From the NCBI GenBank assembly GCA_964597045.1, contig CAZQWE010000002.1:1-64000 (forward strand): 64,000 bases of DNA, read 5' to 3'. The stretch is from UBA9655 sp964597045. Lineage in GTDB: Bacteria > Pseudomonadota > Alphaproteobacteria > UBA9655. A program made the translations under genes and the position numbers. Position 1 is the first letter of the stretch. Every line of letters begins with the position of its first letter. Shown here piece by piece: positions 9,833 to 18,443 of the stretch. The notes beneath the pieces were generated by a model. The model was not told the origin of the DNA. It worked only from the letters and a program-made list of their open reading frames with translations, and searched no databases.

Positions 9833-9996
9833 TTCCTAAAATGCATATTGATTCTTGGCGTGATTCAGCTCCTTGGCGTGTTGATACCCAAGTTGAGCAG
9901 GACCTTGTCATTTCACGAGCCTTAATAAGCATATTCTCTGATCCATACCTTCAAGCTAAGTTAGGATTTAGAGGTGGAACGGCCCGACAAATCTGA
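9829..9996 (+). pseudogene. abiEii: truncated AbiEii nucleotidyltransferase toxin (5' fragment)
   Basis: Only 55 codons remain of a gene whose family members are usually about 250-300 residues. The fragment starts M-I-P-K-M-H-I-D-S-W, has the typical V-E-Q-D-L-V-I-S-R-A-L helix, and stops just after F-R-G-G-T-A, the start of the conserved G-G-T catalytic region. The break falls 24 bp before the island's right repeat arm. The toxin cannot be active, leaving the antitoxin as an orphan. Confidence 0.82.
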
Positions 9997-10019
9997 CATA
10001 TTCCCCTCTGGATCGAATC

Positions 10020-10059
10020 TGTCAGTGTTGTCAGTGTGAAAGGGGGACCATTTTTTTTT
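10020..10059 (-). repeat. inverted arm of the palindrome family; right boundary of the island
   Basis: TGTCAGTGTTGTCAGT (10020-10035) continues as GTGAAAGGGGGACC and a T-run. Its reverse complement matches 5825-5854 with one mismatch, so the pair brackets about 4.2 kb as inverted repeats. The flank is the left type of full copies, not the right type. Confidence 0.85.
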
Positions 10060-10157
10060 GATATTTAATATCTCGCACCCATTAACCAACCATTCATATT
10101 TTTCATGGTATGTTAGGCTAATTCATGATTTAATACAGTTATTGAAAGAGGAAACAC

Positions 10158-11123
10158 GTGGAACAGCTACCCTTAAAATTATCGAATGCCATTGATCGTG
10201 AACTCGCCCCCTTGCATCCTGATCGCTTGCGAGATGCTTGTTTTGATCTCTCACAAAGATACGCTCGAGGGGAATTCATTGAGAGTCAAAACCACAGACA
10301 AGCGTATATTGCGTCCCGTCTCCCTGCAACTTATGGTGTATTAAACTATATCCTGCGCCGGATTGACCCTTTCCTCAAAACAGCTCAGACGTTGCTTGAT
10401 CTTGGCTCCGGTGTTGGGAGTTTAGCTTGGGCAGCTAAAGACTATGCACCCCATTTAAAGTCGGTCACTTTTTTTGAAAAAGATATTGAACTCGTCAGGC
10501 TTGGACAACACCTTATGCAAAACAATTTGGATCCCCTGCAGGTTTCTTGGTGCCATGATAATATTGTCAAAGAAACCATGTTTCCTTCCCATGACGTTGT
10601 TGCCCTCTCCTACGTACTCAATGAACTTTCCCCAAGGGAACAATTAGAAGTCATTGAAAAAGCCTATGGCGCGACGGATCAACTCCTCATTCTCGTAGAA
10701 CCAGGAACACCTCAGGGTTACGGTAATATCCTCGCAGCACGTAAGTATTTGATACAAAATGGTGCTAACATCCTTGCCCCTTGCACACATAACAGACCTT
10801 GTCCTGTTGCTCCGGGCTTTAAGGAAGGTACAGATTGGTGTCACTTTAGTGTTCGCATCCCTCGCGGAAAATACCACAGGCGAGCGAAGGAAGGCTCCCT
10901 CCCTTATGAGGATGAAAAGTTCTCCTATCTCGTTGCGTCTCCAACTCCCTACCCAGTCCCCGAGGCACGTGTTATAAGAGCCCCTATGAAAAAGACGGGA
11001 CATGTGATATTAGATCTATGCACGTTTGAAGGTGACCTTGAAAGACGTGTCATAGCTAAAAGTGATGGAGAAGCCTACACAAGGGCTCGAGATGCAGAAT
11101 GGGGAGATGAATGGGAAGGGTAG
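10158..11123 (+). CDS. Rsm22-like ribosomal small-subunit methyltransferase
   Basis: A 321-residue class I SAM-dependent methyltransferase of the Rsm22 family, linked to small ribosomal subunit maturation in mitochondria and alphaproteobacteria. The SAM motif D-L-G-S-G-V-G-S-L-A is near 82-91. Cysteines in A-P-C-T-H-N-R-P-C-P and D-W-C-H-F fit the family's metal/Fe-S site. The start is GTG 10158 with an AGAGG ribosome-binding site. The exact target is unproven here. Confidence 0.8.
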   Translation: MEQLPLKLSNAIDRELAPLHPDRLRDACFDLSQRYARGEFIESQNHRQAYIASRLPATYGVLNYILRRIDPFLKTAQTLLDLGSGVGSLAWAAKDYAPHLKSVTFFEKDIELVRLGQHLMQNNLDPLQVSWCHDNIVKETMFPSHDVVALSYVLNELSPREQLEVIEKAYGATDQLLILVEPGTPQGYGNILAARKYLIQNGANILAPCTHNRPCPVAPGFKEGTDWCHFSVRIPRGKYHRRAKEGSLPYEDEKFSYLVASPTPYPVPEARVIRAPMKKTGHVILDLCTFEGDLERRVIAKSDGEAYTRARDAEWGDEWEG

Positions 11124-11124
11124 G

Positions 11125-11226
11125 CAGTGTTCAGTGTGCAGTGTTCAGTGTTCAGAAATACAAAAATTACTCATTGCGAAGCAATGTAATCACTTCTGTA
11201 TACTGCGCACTGCACACTGAACACTT
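11125..11226. repeat. compound inverted repeat built of TCAGT words
   Basis: Arms at 11126-11149 and 11202-11225 pair over 24 bases with two mismatches. Between them is a second perfect hairpin, CATTGC-GAA-GCAATG, extended by ATTAC/TAAT. The whole forms a cruciform-like unit of about 100 bp between the Rsm22-like gene and sdhC. Confidence 0.8.
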
Positions 11227-11247
11227 ATTTCAGGCAAGGCCTGAAAT
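11227..11247 (+). promoter_or_regulatory. perfect hairpin abutting the sdhC start codon
   Basis: ATTTCAGGC-AAG-GCCTGAAAT forms a perfect 9-bp stem that ends on the base before the sdhC ATG. The only ribosome-binding candidate, AAGG (11236-11239), sits in its loop and 3' arm, so folding could hide it. Regulation is inferred. Confidence 0.55.
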
Positions 11248-11640
11248 ATGAAAAAGAGGCCCCTCTCCCCCCACATTTCTATTTACCGGATTCAAATAAC
11301 GTCTTTGCTGTCTATTCTCCATCGTGCAACGGGAATCGCTCTTTATGGCGGCATCCTCCTTTGGGTTATCTGGCTCTTAGCCTTAGCAAATGGTGAAGAG
11401 AGCTATAAATCAATGCAGACCTTTTTGCTTCACCCCATTGGATTAATTTGCTTGCTTGGATTTTCCCTCTCCTTCTTCTATCACTTCACGAATGGCATTC
11501 GGCACTTACTCTGGGACATTGGGTATGGCTACGATATGGCCTCCGTTCGCCAGGGCGGATGGTTCGTCATCTTTTTCACCCTTACATTAACATTCTTTAC
11601 CTGGGGACTGGGTAAACTATGGGGTATGATATGGTCATGA
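11248..11640 (+). CDS. sdhC: succinate dehydrogenase cytochrome b556 subunit
   Basis: A 130-residue membrane anchor of complex II with three transmembrane helices. The family signature R-P-L-S-P-H-I-S-I-Y-R is at residues 3-13, S-L-L-S-I-L-H-R-A-T-G follows, and the probable haem-ligand region is H-F-T-N-G-I-R-H-L. First gene of sdhCDAB; it overlaps sdhD by the ATGA junction. Its start codon touches a perfect hairpin. Confidence 0.95.
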   Translation: MKKRPLSPHISIYRIQITSLLSILHRATGIALYGGILLWVIWLLALANGEESYKSMQTFLLHPIGLICLLGFSLSFFYHFTNGIRHLLWDIGYGYDMASVRQGGWFVIFFTLTLTFFTWGLGKLWGMIWS

Positions 11641-11993
11641 GAGACAAGACAGAAAAAACAAAGACTAAAGGTGTTTATCATTGGATGGTACAACGAATAA
11701 CAGCCGTTTTGTTGTTACCCATTGGAATGTGGTTTGTGACGGGTTTTACGGTTTATCTCACATCTCCCTTTAATGAAGCCAAGCACTGGGTATCCTCCCC
11801 TATGAGTGGAACCCTTTTGACCCTCTTTACAATCACAGCTATTTACCATGGTTATTTAGGACTTCAAGTTGTGATTGAGGATTACATCCCTAACCTTAAA
11901 ACACGCACTCTTTGGCTGTTTTTTATAAGGGTCATCAGTTTCTTTCTAGCGGTTCTTTCTGTTATCAGTCTCGTGCAAATCATGAAAAGTTAA
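11637..11993 (+). CDS. sdhD: succinate dehydrogenase membrane anchor subunit
   Basis: About 118 residues with three hydrophobic helices. V-Y-H-W-M-V-Q-R-I-T-A-V near the N-terminus is typical of alphaproteobacterial SdhD, and Y-H-G-Y-L-G-L-Q-V-V-I-E-D-Y is the conserved haem/quinone-side segment. I chose ATG 11637, which overlaps the sdhC stop as ATGA; in-frame starts at 11619 and 11631 are possible. Confidence 0.93.
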   Translation: MRDKTEKTKTKGVYHWMVQRITAVLLLPIGMWFVTGFTVYLTSPFNEAKHWVSSPMSGTLLTLFTITAIYHGYLGLQVVIEDYIPNLKTRTLWLFFIRVISFFLAVLSVISLVQIMKS

Positions 11994-12003
11994 GGGCACA
12001 AAA

Positions 12004-13794
12004 ATGGTAAAGGGGTATACGGTCATTGATCACATGTACGATGTTGTTATCATTGGCGCTGGCGGAGCAGGACTGAGGGCAACTTTGGGAATGGCCGCAC
12101 AGGGCCTCAAGACGGCTTGTATCACAAAGGTTTTCCCAACACGAAGTCATACGGTGGCCGCCCAAGGGGGGATTAGTGCTGCCCTCAACAATATGGGTGA
12201 CGGTGATAATTGGCGTTTTCACATGTATGACACGGTTAAAGGTTCGGATTGGTTAGGTGATCAGGATGCCATCGAATATATGTGTCGGAATGCAGTCCCT
12301 TCTGTGATTGAACTTGAACATATGGGCGTCCCCTTTTCGCGAACGGATGAAGGTAAGATCTATCAACGTCCCTTTGGGGGCCATACCCTTGACTATGGAA
12401 AGGCGATGGCAAAAAGGTCCTGTGCTGCTGCAGATCGAACAGGTCATGCGATTCTTCACACCCTTTATCAGCAGTCCCTTAAACATGACGCCGAGTTCTT
12501 CAATGAGTATTTTGCCTTAGATTTAATAATGGATGAAGACGGTGCCTCTAAGGGAGTGGTTGCCTGGAGCCTTGAAGATGGGACGCTTCATCGGTTTGCG
12601 GCCCATATCGTTGTCCTTGCGACAGGTGGCTATGGCAGAGCCTACTTTTCCTGTACCTCCGCCCATACGTGCACAGGGGATGGAAATGGAATGATCCTGC
12701 GCGCTGGACTTCCTTTGCAGGATATGGAGTTTGTTCAATTTCACCCCACAGGAATTTATGGTGCAGGATGCCTCATTACAGAGGGAGCTCGCGGTGAAGG
12801 GGGGTATATCACAAATAGTCTGGGTGAGCGTTTTATGGAACGCTATGCACCGGTTGCAAAGGATCTGGCGTCCCGCGATGTCGTGAGTCGTGCCATAACG
12901 ATTGAGATCAATGAAGGGCGTGGTGTTGGACCCAATAAGGACTATGTGGAACTTCATTTGGAACATATTGACCCCTCCATTCTCCATGAAAGGCTTCCTG
13001 GCATTACGGAAACAGCCCGTATCTTTTCAGGAGTCGACATCACTAAGCAACCCATCCCCATTCTCCCCACTGTCCATTATAACATGGGGGGTATACCCAC
13101 AAATCATATGGGTGAGGTCTTGAATTCCACCACAAAAGATCCAGAGAAAGTGGCACCAGGTCTTATGGCGATTGGGGAAGCAGCCTGTGTTTCCGTTCAT
13201 GGAGCGAATCGCTTAGGCACAAACTCACTCCTTGATCTGATTGTTTTTGGACGGGCAGCGGCTATTCGAGCGAAGGAAATCATTAAAAAGGATAAGAAAC
13301 TCAAACCTCTTAAACCCACTGATGGAGAAGAGGCGATCACTAAACTTGATAAATTACGTCATACAAAAGGATCACGCAAAACAGCGGATATTCGCCTTGA
13401 TATGCAGCGTGTTATGCAAACCCATTGTGCCGTCTTTAGAAGTCAAGAGCATCTGTCTGAAGGTGTTGATAAACTTAAAGACGTCATGAAATCCTTCAAG
13501 GATATCCAAATTAATGATAAGTCTTTGATTTGGAACAGCGATCTGGCTGAAGCCTTAGAGCTTGAGAATCTCCTTGGCCAATCCCTTGTGACCATTGAAT
13601 CCGCGTTGAACAGAACCGAAAGCAGGGGAGCTCATGCCCGTGAGGATTTCCCTGAGCGTGACGATAAAAAGTGGATGAAACACACCGTGACACGTTTACG
13701 GGATGATAAGGTATCCTTTGAGTATAGGCCTGTGCATCTTTATACACTGAGCCCTGAAGTAGAGGTCATTCCTCCTCAGAAACGTGTCTATTAA
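12004..13794 (+). CDS. sdhA: succinate dehydrogenase flavoprotein subunit
   Basis: A 596-residue catalytic subunit oxidising succinate to fumarate. The N-terminal dinucleotide fold is G-A-G-G-A-G-L (18-24); the covalent FAD histidine lies in R-S-H-T-V-A-A-Q-G-G (His49). H-G-A-N-R-L-G-T-N-S-L near 400 is the C-terminal FAD motif. The length is normal. It starts 10 bp after sdhD and is followed 12 bp later by sdhB. The translation start could also be the Met at residue 11. Confidence 0.97.
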   Translation: MVKGYTVIDHMYDVVIIGAGGAGLRATLGMAAQGLKTACITKVFPTRSHTVAAQGGISAALNNMGDGDNWRFHMYDTVKGSDWLGDQDAIEYMCRNAVPSVIELEHMGVPFSRTDEGKIYQRPFGGHTLDYGKAMAKRSCAAADRTGHAILHTLYQQSLKHDAEFFNEYFALDLIMDEDGASKGVVAWSLEDGTLHRFAAHIVVLATGGYGRAYFSCTSAHTCTGDGNGMILRAGLPLQDMEFVQFHPTGIYGAGCLITEGARGEGGYITNSLGERFMERYAPVAKDLASRDVVSRAITIEINEGRGVGPNKDYVELHLEHIDPSILHERLPGITETARIFSGVDITKQPIPILPTVHYNMGGIPTNHMGEVLNSTTKDPEKVAPGLMAIGEAACVSVHGANRLGTNSLLDLIVFGRAAAIRAKEIIKKDKKLKPLKPTDGEEAITKLDKLRHTKGSRKTADIRLDMQRVMQTHCAVFRSQEHLSEGVDKLKDVMKSFKDIQINDKSLIWNSDLAEALELENLLGQSLVTIESALNRTESRGAHAREDFPERDDKKWMKHTVTRLRDDKVSFEYRPVHLYTLSPEVEVIPPQKRVY

Positions 13795-13806
13795 GGGAGA
13801 ACTCAC

Positions 13807-14583
13807 ATGGTAGAACTCAGACTTCCCCCGAATTCAAAAATCGAAAAAGGAAAAACCTTCCCTTCCCCAACACAAAGCGCAAATATGAAGGTCTTTCAGG
13901 TCTACCGCTATGACCCTGATACCAATGAAAATCCTCGTCTTGATACGTACGTTCTTAACCTTGATGACTGTGGCCCCATGGTTCTGGATGCCTTGATTAA
14001 GATCAAGAATGAAGTTGATACAACCCTTACGTTTCGCAGGTCCTGTCGTGAGGGTATCTGTGGATCTTGTGCCATGAATATTGACGGCACCAATACCCTT
14101 GCCTGCATTAAACCGATTGAAGAGATCAGTGACGTTGTCAAGATTACTCCCCTTCCCCACCTTTTTGTTGTAAAGGATTTGGTGCCTGATCTTAATCATG
14201 CTTTCGCTCAATATAAGGAAGTTAAACCATGGCTTCAGTCAGCAACCACCCCTCCACCGGATAAAGAGCGCCTTCAATCCAAGGAAGAACGTGAGAAATT
14301 GGATGGTCTGTGGGAGTGTATCCTTTGTTTCTGCTGCACAACAAGCTGTCCAAGCTATTGGTGGAATGGGGATAAATACTTGGGTCCTGCTACATTGCTT
14401 CAATCCTACCGCTGGATTGCGGATAGTCGGGATGAGGCCTCAAAGGAACGCCTCGAGGATCTGGATGACCCCTTCAAGCTCTATAGGTGCCATACCATTA
14501 TGAACTGCACCAACACGTGTCCAAAGTCCCTAAACCCTGCCAAGGCGATTGGGGAAATTAAGAAAAAGATGGTGACTTCTTAA
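13807..14583 (+). CDS. sdhB: succinate dehydrogenase iron-sulfur subunit
   Basis: A 258-residue electron-transfer subunit linking SdhA to the membrane anchors. The [2Fe-2S] site is C-R-E-G-I-C-G-S-C with a later Cys in T-L-A-C; the [4Fe-4S] site is C-I-L-C-F-C-C-T-T-S-C-P; the third cluster is C-H-T-I-M-N-C-T-N-T-C-P-K. Last gene of sdhCDAB. Only weak AT-rich dyads follow; no strong terminator was seen. Confidence 0.97.
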   Translation: MVELRLPPNSKIEKGKTFPSPTQSANMKVFQVYRYDPDTNENPRLDTYVLNLDDCGPMVLDALIKIKNEVDTTLTFRRSCREGICGSCAMNIDGTNTLACIKPIEEISDVVKITPLPHLFVVKDLVPDLNHAFAQYKEVKPWLQSATTPPPDKERLQSKEEREKLDGLWECILCFCCTTSCPSYWWNGDKYLGPATLLQSYRWIADSRDEASKERLEDLDDPFKLYRCHTIMNCTNTCPKSLNPAKAIGEIKKKMVTS

Positions 14584-14655
14584 GTAATTACAATATTTAC
14601 TATTGTATTACAAATTAAATAGTGCTATAATTACTTGTATGTTGGAGGTGTTGGT

Positions 14656-15888
14656 ATGATATCTCGTTTCTTCAAACAAGATAGTGGAGCTATCATCATC
14701 ATTGTGGGTTTGCTCTTACTCGCTTGTATAGGGTTTGCAGCTTTAGCAATTGATGTCTCTTTTTGGTATTCGGATCAGAGGAAATTACAAATTGATGCGG
14801 ATGCTGGAGCCATTGGAGGAGCGATTGCTTTAAATACAAAAGGCTCTGTGACCGTCATACCTGAAGCCACTTACGACATTCAACTTAATAATTGTACGTC
14901 CAGTAATAATTGCACCATTGTAGCTATTAATAATCCACCCGCATCCGGCCCTAATGCAGGCAATAATCAAGCAGTTGAGGTCATTCTCTCAAAACCGGCA
15001 GATCTCTTTTTTGCTCAACTCTTTTTGCCAACCCCTCCCACACTTATTGCTCGAGCCGTTGCCGGTATTCAGGCCAGTAACAATTGTGTAACAGCCCTTA
15101 CGAATTCAGGTATTGGTATCAATGTAAAGGGAGGAGGAAGCATTAATGCGGTTAATTGTGGTGTGTATTCTAATTCCTCAGCTGGGAACGCAATCAATGT
15201 TGTAGGGGGTGGATCTATACAAGCCCAGTATGTGAAGGTCGTTGGCGGTGTTAGCACGAGTGGTGGGGGTACAATCACATCAACAAATGGTATCTCCCAA
15301 GGAGTCTCCCCCGCTGTTGATCCCTACGCAGGATTACAGATCCCCGCCTTTTCAGGGTGCACTAAAACAAATTATAGCCTTCATGGAACTGAAACCATTA
15401 GCCCCGGAACCTATTGTGGCGGCATATCTTTAGTGAGTAACGCTAACTTAACACTGAATCCGGGAATATATATCATAGAAGGTGACTTTACCGCATCCAG
15501 TCAATCGACAATTACGGGAGATGGAGTCACCATTATAGTAACAAAAAAGTCCAGTGGTTCAGGGTATGGAACAGTAACCTTTAATGCCGGTTTAACAACC
15601 AATCTAACGGCAACAAGTACCCCTGGGGATCCCTTTAATGGCATCCTCTTTTACGGCGACCGCAATGCACCTGCTTCAAATACAAATAAATTAACAGGTG
15701 GACTGGGGTCACAACTCAATGGTGTCGCGTATTTTCCCTCAACATCATTAGAATATTCAGGACAAGCTTCATCAAGTGGAGTGCCTTGTTTTCGCATCAT
15801 CGCACGAGAGGTCACATTTGTGGGTGGATCCATACTAGGAGCAGGATGCCAAAGCAGCACAGGAGGGCCCATCGTATTACTTGAGTAA
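14656..15888 (+). CDS. TadG-like pilus assembly protein, copy 1
   Basis: About 410 residues. One N-terminal transmembrane helix (G-A-I-I-I-I-V-G-L-L-L-L-A) is followed by F-W-Y-S-D-Q-R-K-L-Q and D-A-D-A-G-A-I-G-G-A, the TadG-like signature. The long Gly/Ser/Thr/Asn-rich exported remainder has short beta-strand-like repeats and scattered Cys. GGAGGT at 14644-14649 sets the start at ATG 14656. A paralogue lies at 16783-17994, and both are followed by two TadE-like genes. No tadA, tadB, tadC or rcpA is in the window, so the assembly machine must be elsewhere. Confidence 0.78.
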   Translation: MISRFFKQDSGAIIIIVGLLLLACIGFAALAIDVSFWYSDQRKLQIDADAGAIGGAIALNTKGSVTVIPEATYDIQLNNCTSSNNCTIVAINNPPASGPNAGNNQAVEVILSKPADLFFAQLFLPTPPTLIARAVAGIQASNNCVTALTNSGIGINVKGGGSINAVNCGVYSNSSAGNAINVVGGGSIQAQYVKVVGGVSTSGGGTITSTNGISQGVSPAVDPYAGLQIPAFSGCTKTNYSLHGTETISPGTYCGGISLVSNANLTLNPGIYIIEGDFTASSQSTITGDGVTIIVTKKSSGSGYGTVTFNAGLTTNLTATSTPGDPFNGILFYGDRNAPASNTNKLTGGLGSQLNGVAYFPSTSLEYSGQASSSGVPCFRIIAREVTFVGGSILGAGCQSSTGGPIVLLE

Positions 15889-15906
15889 AGGAAGGAGTAA
15901 GGTTTT

Positions 15907-16335
15907 ATGTTTATTGAGTTCCTTAGAAATTGCAAAGCCGTTGCCGCAATAGAGTTTGCCTTAGCCTTACCTGTACTCGTTGTCTTATTCATAGGGATGA
16001 TCAATATGGGAATGGTCATTTCAACAAAGATGGAACTTACCTCAATTGTCAGTGTCGGAATGCTTTATTCACTTGGTAACTCATCTGATCCTGTTCAAAT
16101 TCAAACAGCGATGAACAGTGCCTCAAATCTCTCACCTATAACTATTTCTGTCACACAATTTTGCCAATGCTTAAATGGTTCTGCACCTGGATGCGGTAAT
16201 GTTTGCTCAGACTTAAAGGTAGCGGCAAAATATGATAAAGTAACAGCCTCTACCCAAGTTCCATTGGTTATTCCCTATTTCTTATTTCAAAACCCTTTTC
16301 CCATAACTGTTGAAGGAACGATAAGGGTGCAGTGA
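15907..16335 (+). CDS. TadE-like pseudopilin, copy 1a
   Basis: 142 residues with the TadE signature: a short basic leader, A-V-A-A-I-E-F-A-L-A-L-P and one hydrophobic helix, then an exported domain with Cys in F-C-Q-C-L-N-G and C-G-N-V-C. It matches the gene at 18008 in length and motif order. The upstream ribosome-binding site is an AAGGAG-type sequence. It lies 18 bp after the TadG-like gene and 7 bp before the next TadE-like gene, so it is one transcription unit. Confidence 0.8.
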   Translation: MFIEFLRNCKAVAAIEFALALPVLVVLFIGMINMGMVISTKMELTSIVSVGMLYSLGNSSDPVQIQTAMNSASNLSPITISVTQFCQCLNGSAPGCGNVCSDLKVAAKYDKVTASTQVPLVIPYFLFQNPFPITVEGTIRVQ

Positions 16336-16342
16336 GGAGAAA

Positions 16343-16720
16343 ATGAACACGTGGAGAAAGTTTATCCTTGAATCAAAAGCCGAGAGCGCAATTGAGTTTG
16401 CGCTCGTTATTCCTGTTTGCATTTTAATCGTCTTTGGAATTATTGAAATGGCTTATGTTTTATGGGCAAAATCATCCATGAATTACGCAACTTCTTATGG
16501 TTCAAGATATGCTTTTGTTTACCCAACGGCATCTGTGAGTGATATCAACAATTTTGCCCTTTCTAAAATTTCATTAAATGGCTCACCTATTTCCTTTACC
16601 ATCTCTCAAAATCCAACGAATGTAACGATTCAAGGCACATTTAACTATTCTTGGCTTGTTGTCCCGCTCACACCCATTACTATCAATACACAAATACAAC
16701 AAAGTGTACCGACCTATTAA
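16343..16720 (+). CDS. TadE-like pseudopilin, copy 1b
   Basis: 125 residues. The leader ends E-S-A-I-E-F-A-L-V-I-P, followed by a hydrophobic helix and a short exported domain with M-N-Y-A-T-S-Y-G-S-R-Y-A. It parallels the gene at 18444. GAGGAG precedes ATG 16343 at good spacing. It closes the first copy of the three-gene cassette; about 60 bp separate it from the second. Confidence 0.8.
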   Translation: MNTWRKFILESKAESAIEFALVIPVCILIVFGIIEMAYVLWAKSSMNYATSYGSRYAFVYPTASVSDINNFALSKISLNGSPISFTISQNPTNVTIQGTFNYSWLVVPLTPITINTQIQQSVPTY

Positions 16721-16782
16721 TAAAAACAATTTCGCCTCCTTGTTAAAATATGATATGATCACTGTTAATAAAAGGTGAGGAA

Positions 16783-17994
16783 ATGAAGTCTTTTTTCTTA
16801 GAAGATCGGGGAGCCGTAATTATTATTGTGGGCTTGCTATTTTTAGCCTGCATAGGATTTGCAGTGCTTACAATTGATGTCTCCCTTTGGTATTCGGATC
16901 AACGAACTCTGCAAAATCATGCAGATGCAGGGGCTATTGGAGGAGCAATGGCCTTAAAAACAAAGGGAAATGCTTTTGTAACTGCTGAGGCGACCCATGA
17001 TTTAAACCTCACCGGATGTACAAGTAGTAATAATTGTACAATTGTAGCAATTAATACTCCTCCAGTCTCAGGCCCTAATGTGGGCAATAACCAGGCTGTT
17101 GAGGTCATTCTCTCTCAACCAGGGGCCCTTTATCTTGGGTCTCTTTTCCTTTCTTCAGCCCCCACACTATCTGCCCGGTCTGTTGCAGGAATACTCAGCA
17201 GTAACAACTGCATTACCACCCTGGGAACAACCGGTATTGGCCTGGACGTTAAAGGAGGAGGGTCTGTTAACTCTCCCAATTGCGGTATATACACAAACTC
17301 CTCCGCTTCAAATGCGATTAATGTAGCAGGAACTGCATCAATACTAATTGATACAATAAACGTGGTGGGAGGAATCAACACAAATGGAGGTGGTTCAGTA
17401 ACCACCCCTCATGGAACAAATACGGGAGTCAACCCCGTTGCTGACCCTTACTCAAGTTTGTCAGTCCCTGTTTCATCCGGATGTACGCAAACAAACTATT
17501 CAACCAAGGACACCGTCACCATTAATCCTGGTGTTTATTGTGGAGGTATCAAACTGACGAGCAAAGCCAATGTGACCATGAACCCGGGAACTTATGTGGT
17601 TCAAGGAGACTTTGATGCCTCTGGTCAATCAACAATTACGGGCACTGGTGTCACCATTATTATGACCCAAGGAGGTTCCCTTAAATGGAACGCAGGTTTA
17701 GTAGCAAACTTATCCGCCCCCACAACTGTAGGTGATCCTTTCAAAGGTATCTTATTTTATGGAGATAGGAACTTCCCAGGCATAACCAATAAAGTCAATG
17801 GTGGAGCTGCTCAAATATTAGATGGAGTAGCTTATTTTCCAACCTCAAGCTTGGATTATGCCGGTCAAGCCGCCTCATCAACGAATAATTGCCTAAGGCT
17901 TGTCGCGAAAGACATCACTCTTACGGGTGGTGCCGCCCTTGGAAATGGGTGCAATGCGAATAATGGAGGGGGTTCTATTGCCTTACTCGAATAG
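16783..17994 (+). CDS. TadG-like pilus assembly protein, copy 2
   Basis: 403 residues and clearly paralogous to the gene at 14656: the same N-terminal helix, L-W-Y-S-D-Q-R-T-L-Q, H-A-D-A-G-A-I-G-G-A, and the same C-terminal order F-K-G-I-L-F-Y-G-D-R-N then D-G-V-A-Y-F-P. It differs in many surface positions, so the duplication is not very recent. GTGAGGAA precedes ATG 16783. It heads the second TadG-TadE-TadE cassette. Confidence 0.78.
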   Translation: MKSFFLEDRGAVIIIVGLLFLACIGFAVLTIDVSLWYSDQRTLQNHADAGAIGGAMALKTKGNAFVTAEATHDLNLTGCTSSNNCTIVAINTPPVSGPNVGNNQAVEVILSQPGALYLGSLFLSSAPTLSARSVAGILSSNNCITTLGTTGIGLDVKGGGSVNSPNCGIYTNSSASNAINVAGTASILIDTINVVGGINTNGGGSVTTPHGTNTGVNPVADPYSSLSVPVSSGCTQTNYSTKDTVTINPGVYCGGIKLTSKANVTMNPGTYVVQGDFDASGQSTITGTGVTIIMTQGGSLKWNAGLVANLSAPTTVGDPFKGILFYGDRNFPGITNKVNGGAAQILDGVAYFPTSSLDYAGQAASSTNNCLRLVAKDITLTGGAALGNGCNANNGGGSIALLE

Positions 17995-18007
17995 GGAGAC
18001 TTATCCT

Positions 18008-18436
18008 TTGCTAACCAAACTTCTCAAGGATACAAAAGCCGTTGCAGCAATTGAGTTTGCTTTAGCTTTACCTGTTCTTGCCATTTTATTTTCGGGTCTT
18101 ATCAATTTAGGACTCATTATCACAAAGAAAATCCAACTTGTTGGAATTGTCAGTGTGGGTATGCTTTATGCTTACGGTAACTCTTCCACACCCGCCTCAG
18201 TCCAAACGGCCATGCAAAATTCGACCACACTGTCCCCCGTAACCGTATCCGCAACTCAGTTTTGCCGATGTCTGAATGGGGCAATGCCTTCCTGTGGAAG
18301 CCTTTGCATCGATGGATTTACGGCTGCAAAATATGATACGGTAACAGCGTCTACTCAAGTCACACTGATTACACCCCTTTTTACTGTCCAAGATCCTTAT
18401 CCGATAAGTGTTCAAGGGACGATCCGGGTACCATGA
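18008..18436 (+). CDS. TadE-like pseudopilin, copy 2a (TTG start)
   Basis: The start inferred here is TTG 18008, preceded by GGGAG at 17994-17998. It gives 142 residues, exactly the length of its paralogue at 15907, with aligned starts before K-A-V-A-A-I-E-F-A-L-A-L-P. An upstream ATG at 17900 would overlap the TadG-like gene by 95 bp and add unrelated residues. One transmembrane helix is followed by an exported domain with F-C-R-C-L-N-G. Confidence 0.78.
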   Translation: MLTKLLKDTKAVAAIEFALALPVLAILFSGLINLGLIITKKIQLVGIVSVGMLYAYGNSSTPASVQTAMQNSTTLSPVTVSATQFCRCLNGAMPSCGSLCIDGFTAAKYDTVTASTQVTLITPLFTVQDPYPISVQGTIRVP

Positions 18437-18443
18437 GGTTAAG

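Noticed and set aside
5825..10059. Prophage or classical transposon
   Set aside because: No integrase, transposase, capsid, portal or terminase frame is present between or near the arms, and no clear target-site duplication was found.
12523..12987. Antisense gene inside sdhA
   Set aside because: An open frame of 154 codons opposite a strongly conserved gene, with no ribosome-binding site or recognisable domain.
17900..18007. Longer start for the TadE-like protein
   Set aside because: It would overlap the TadG-like gene by 95 bp and add residues absent from the paralogue; the TTG at 18008 aligns exactly.
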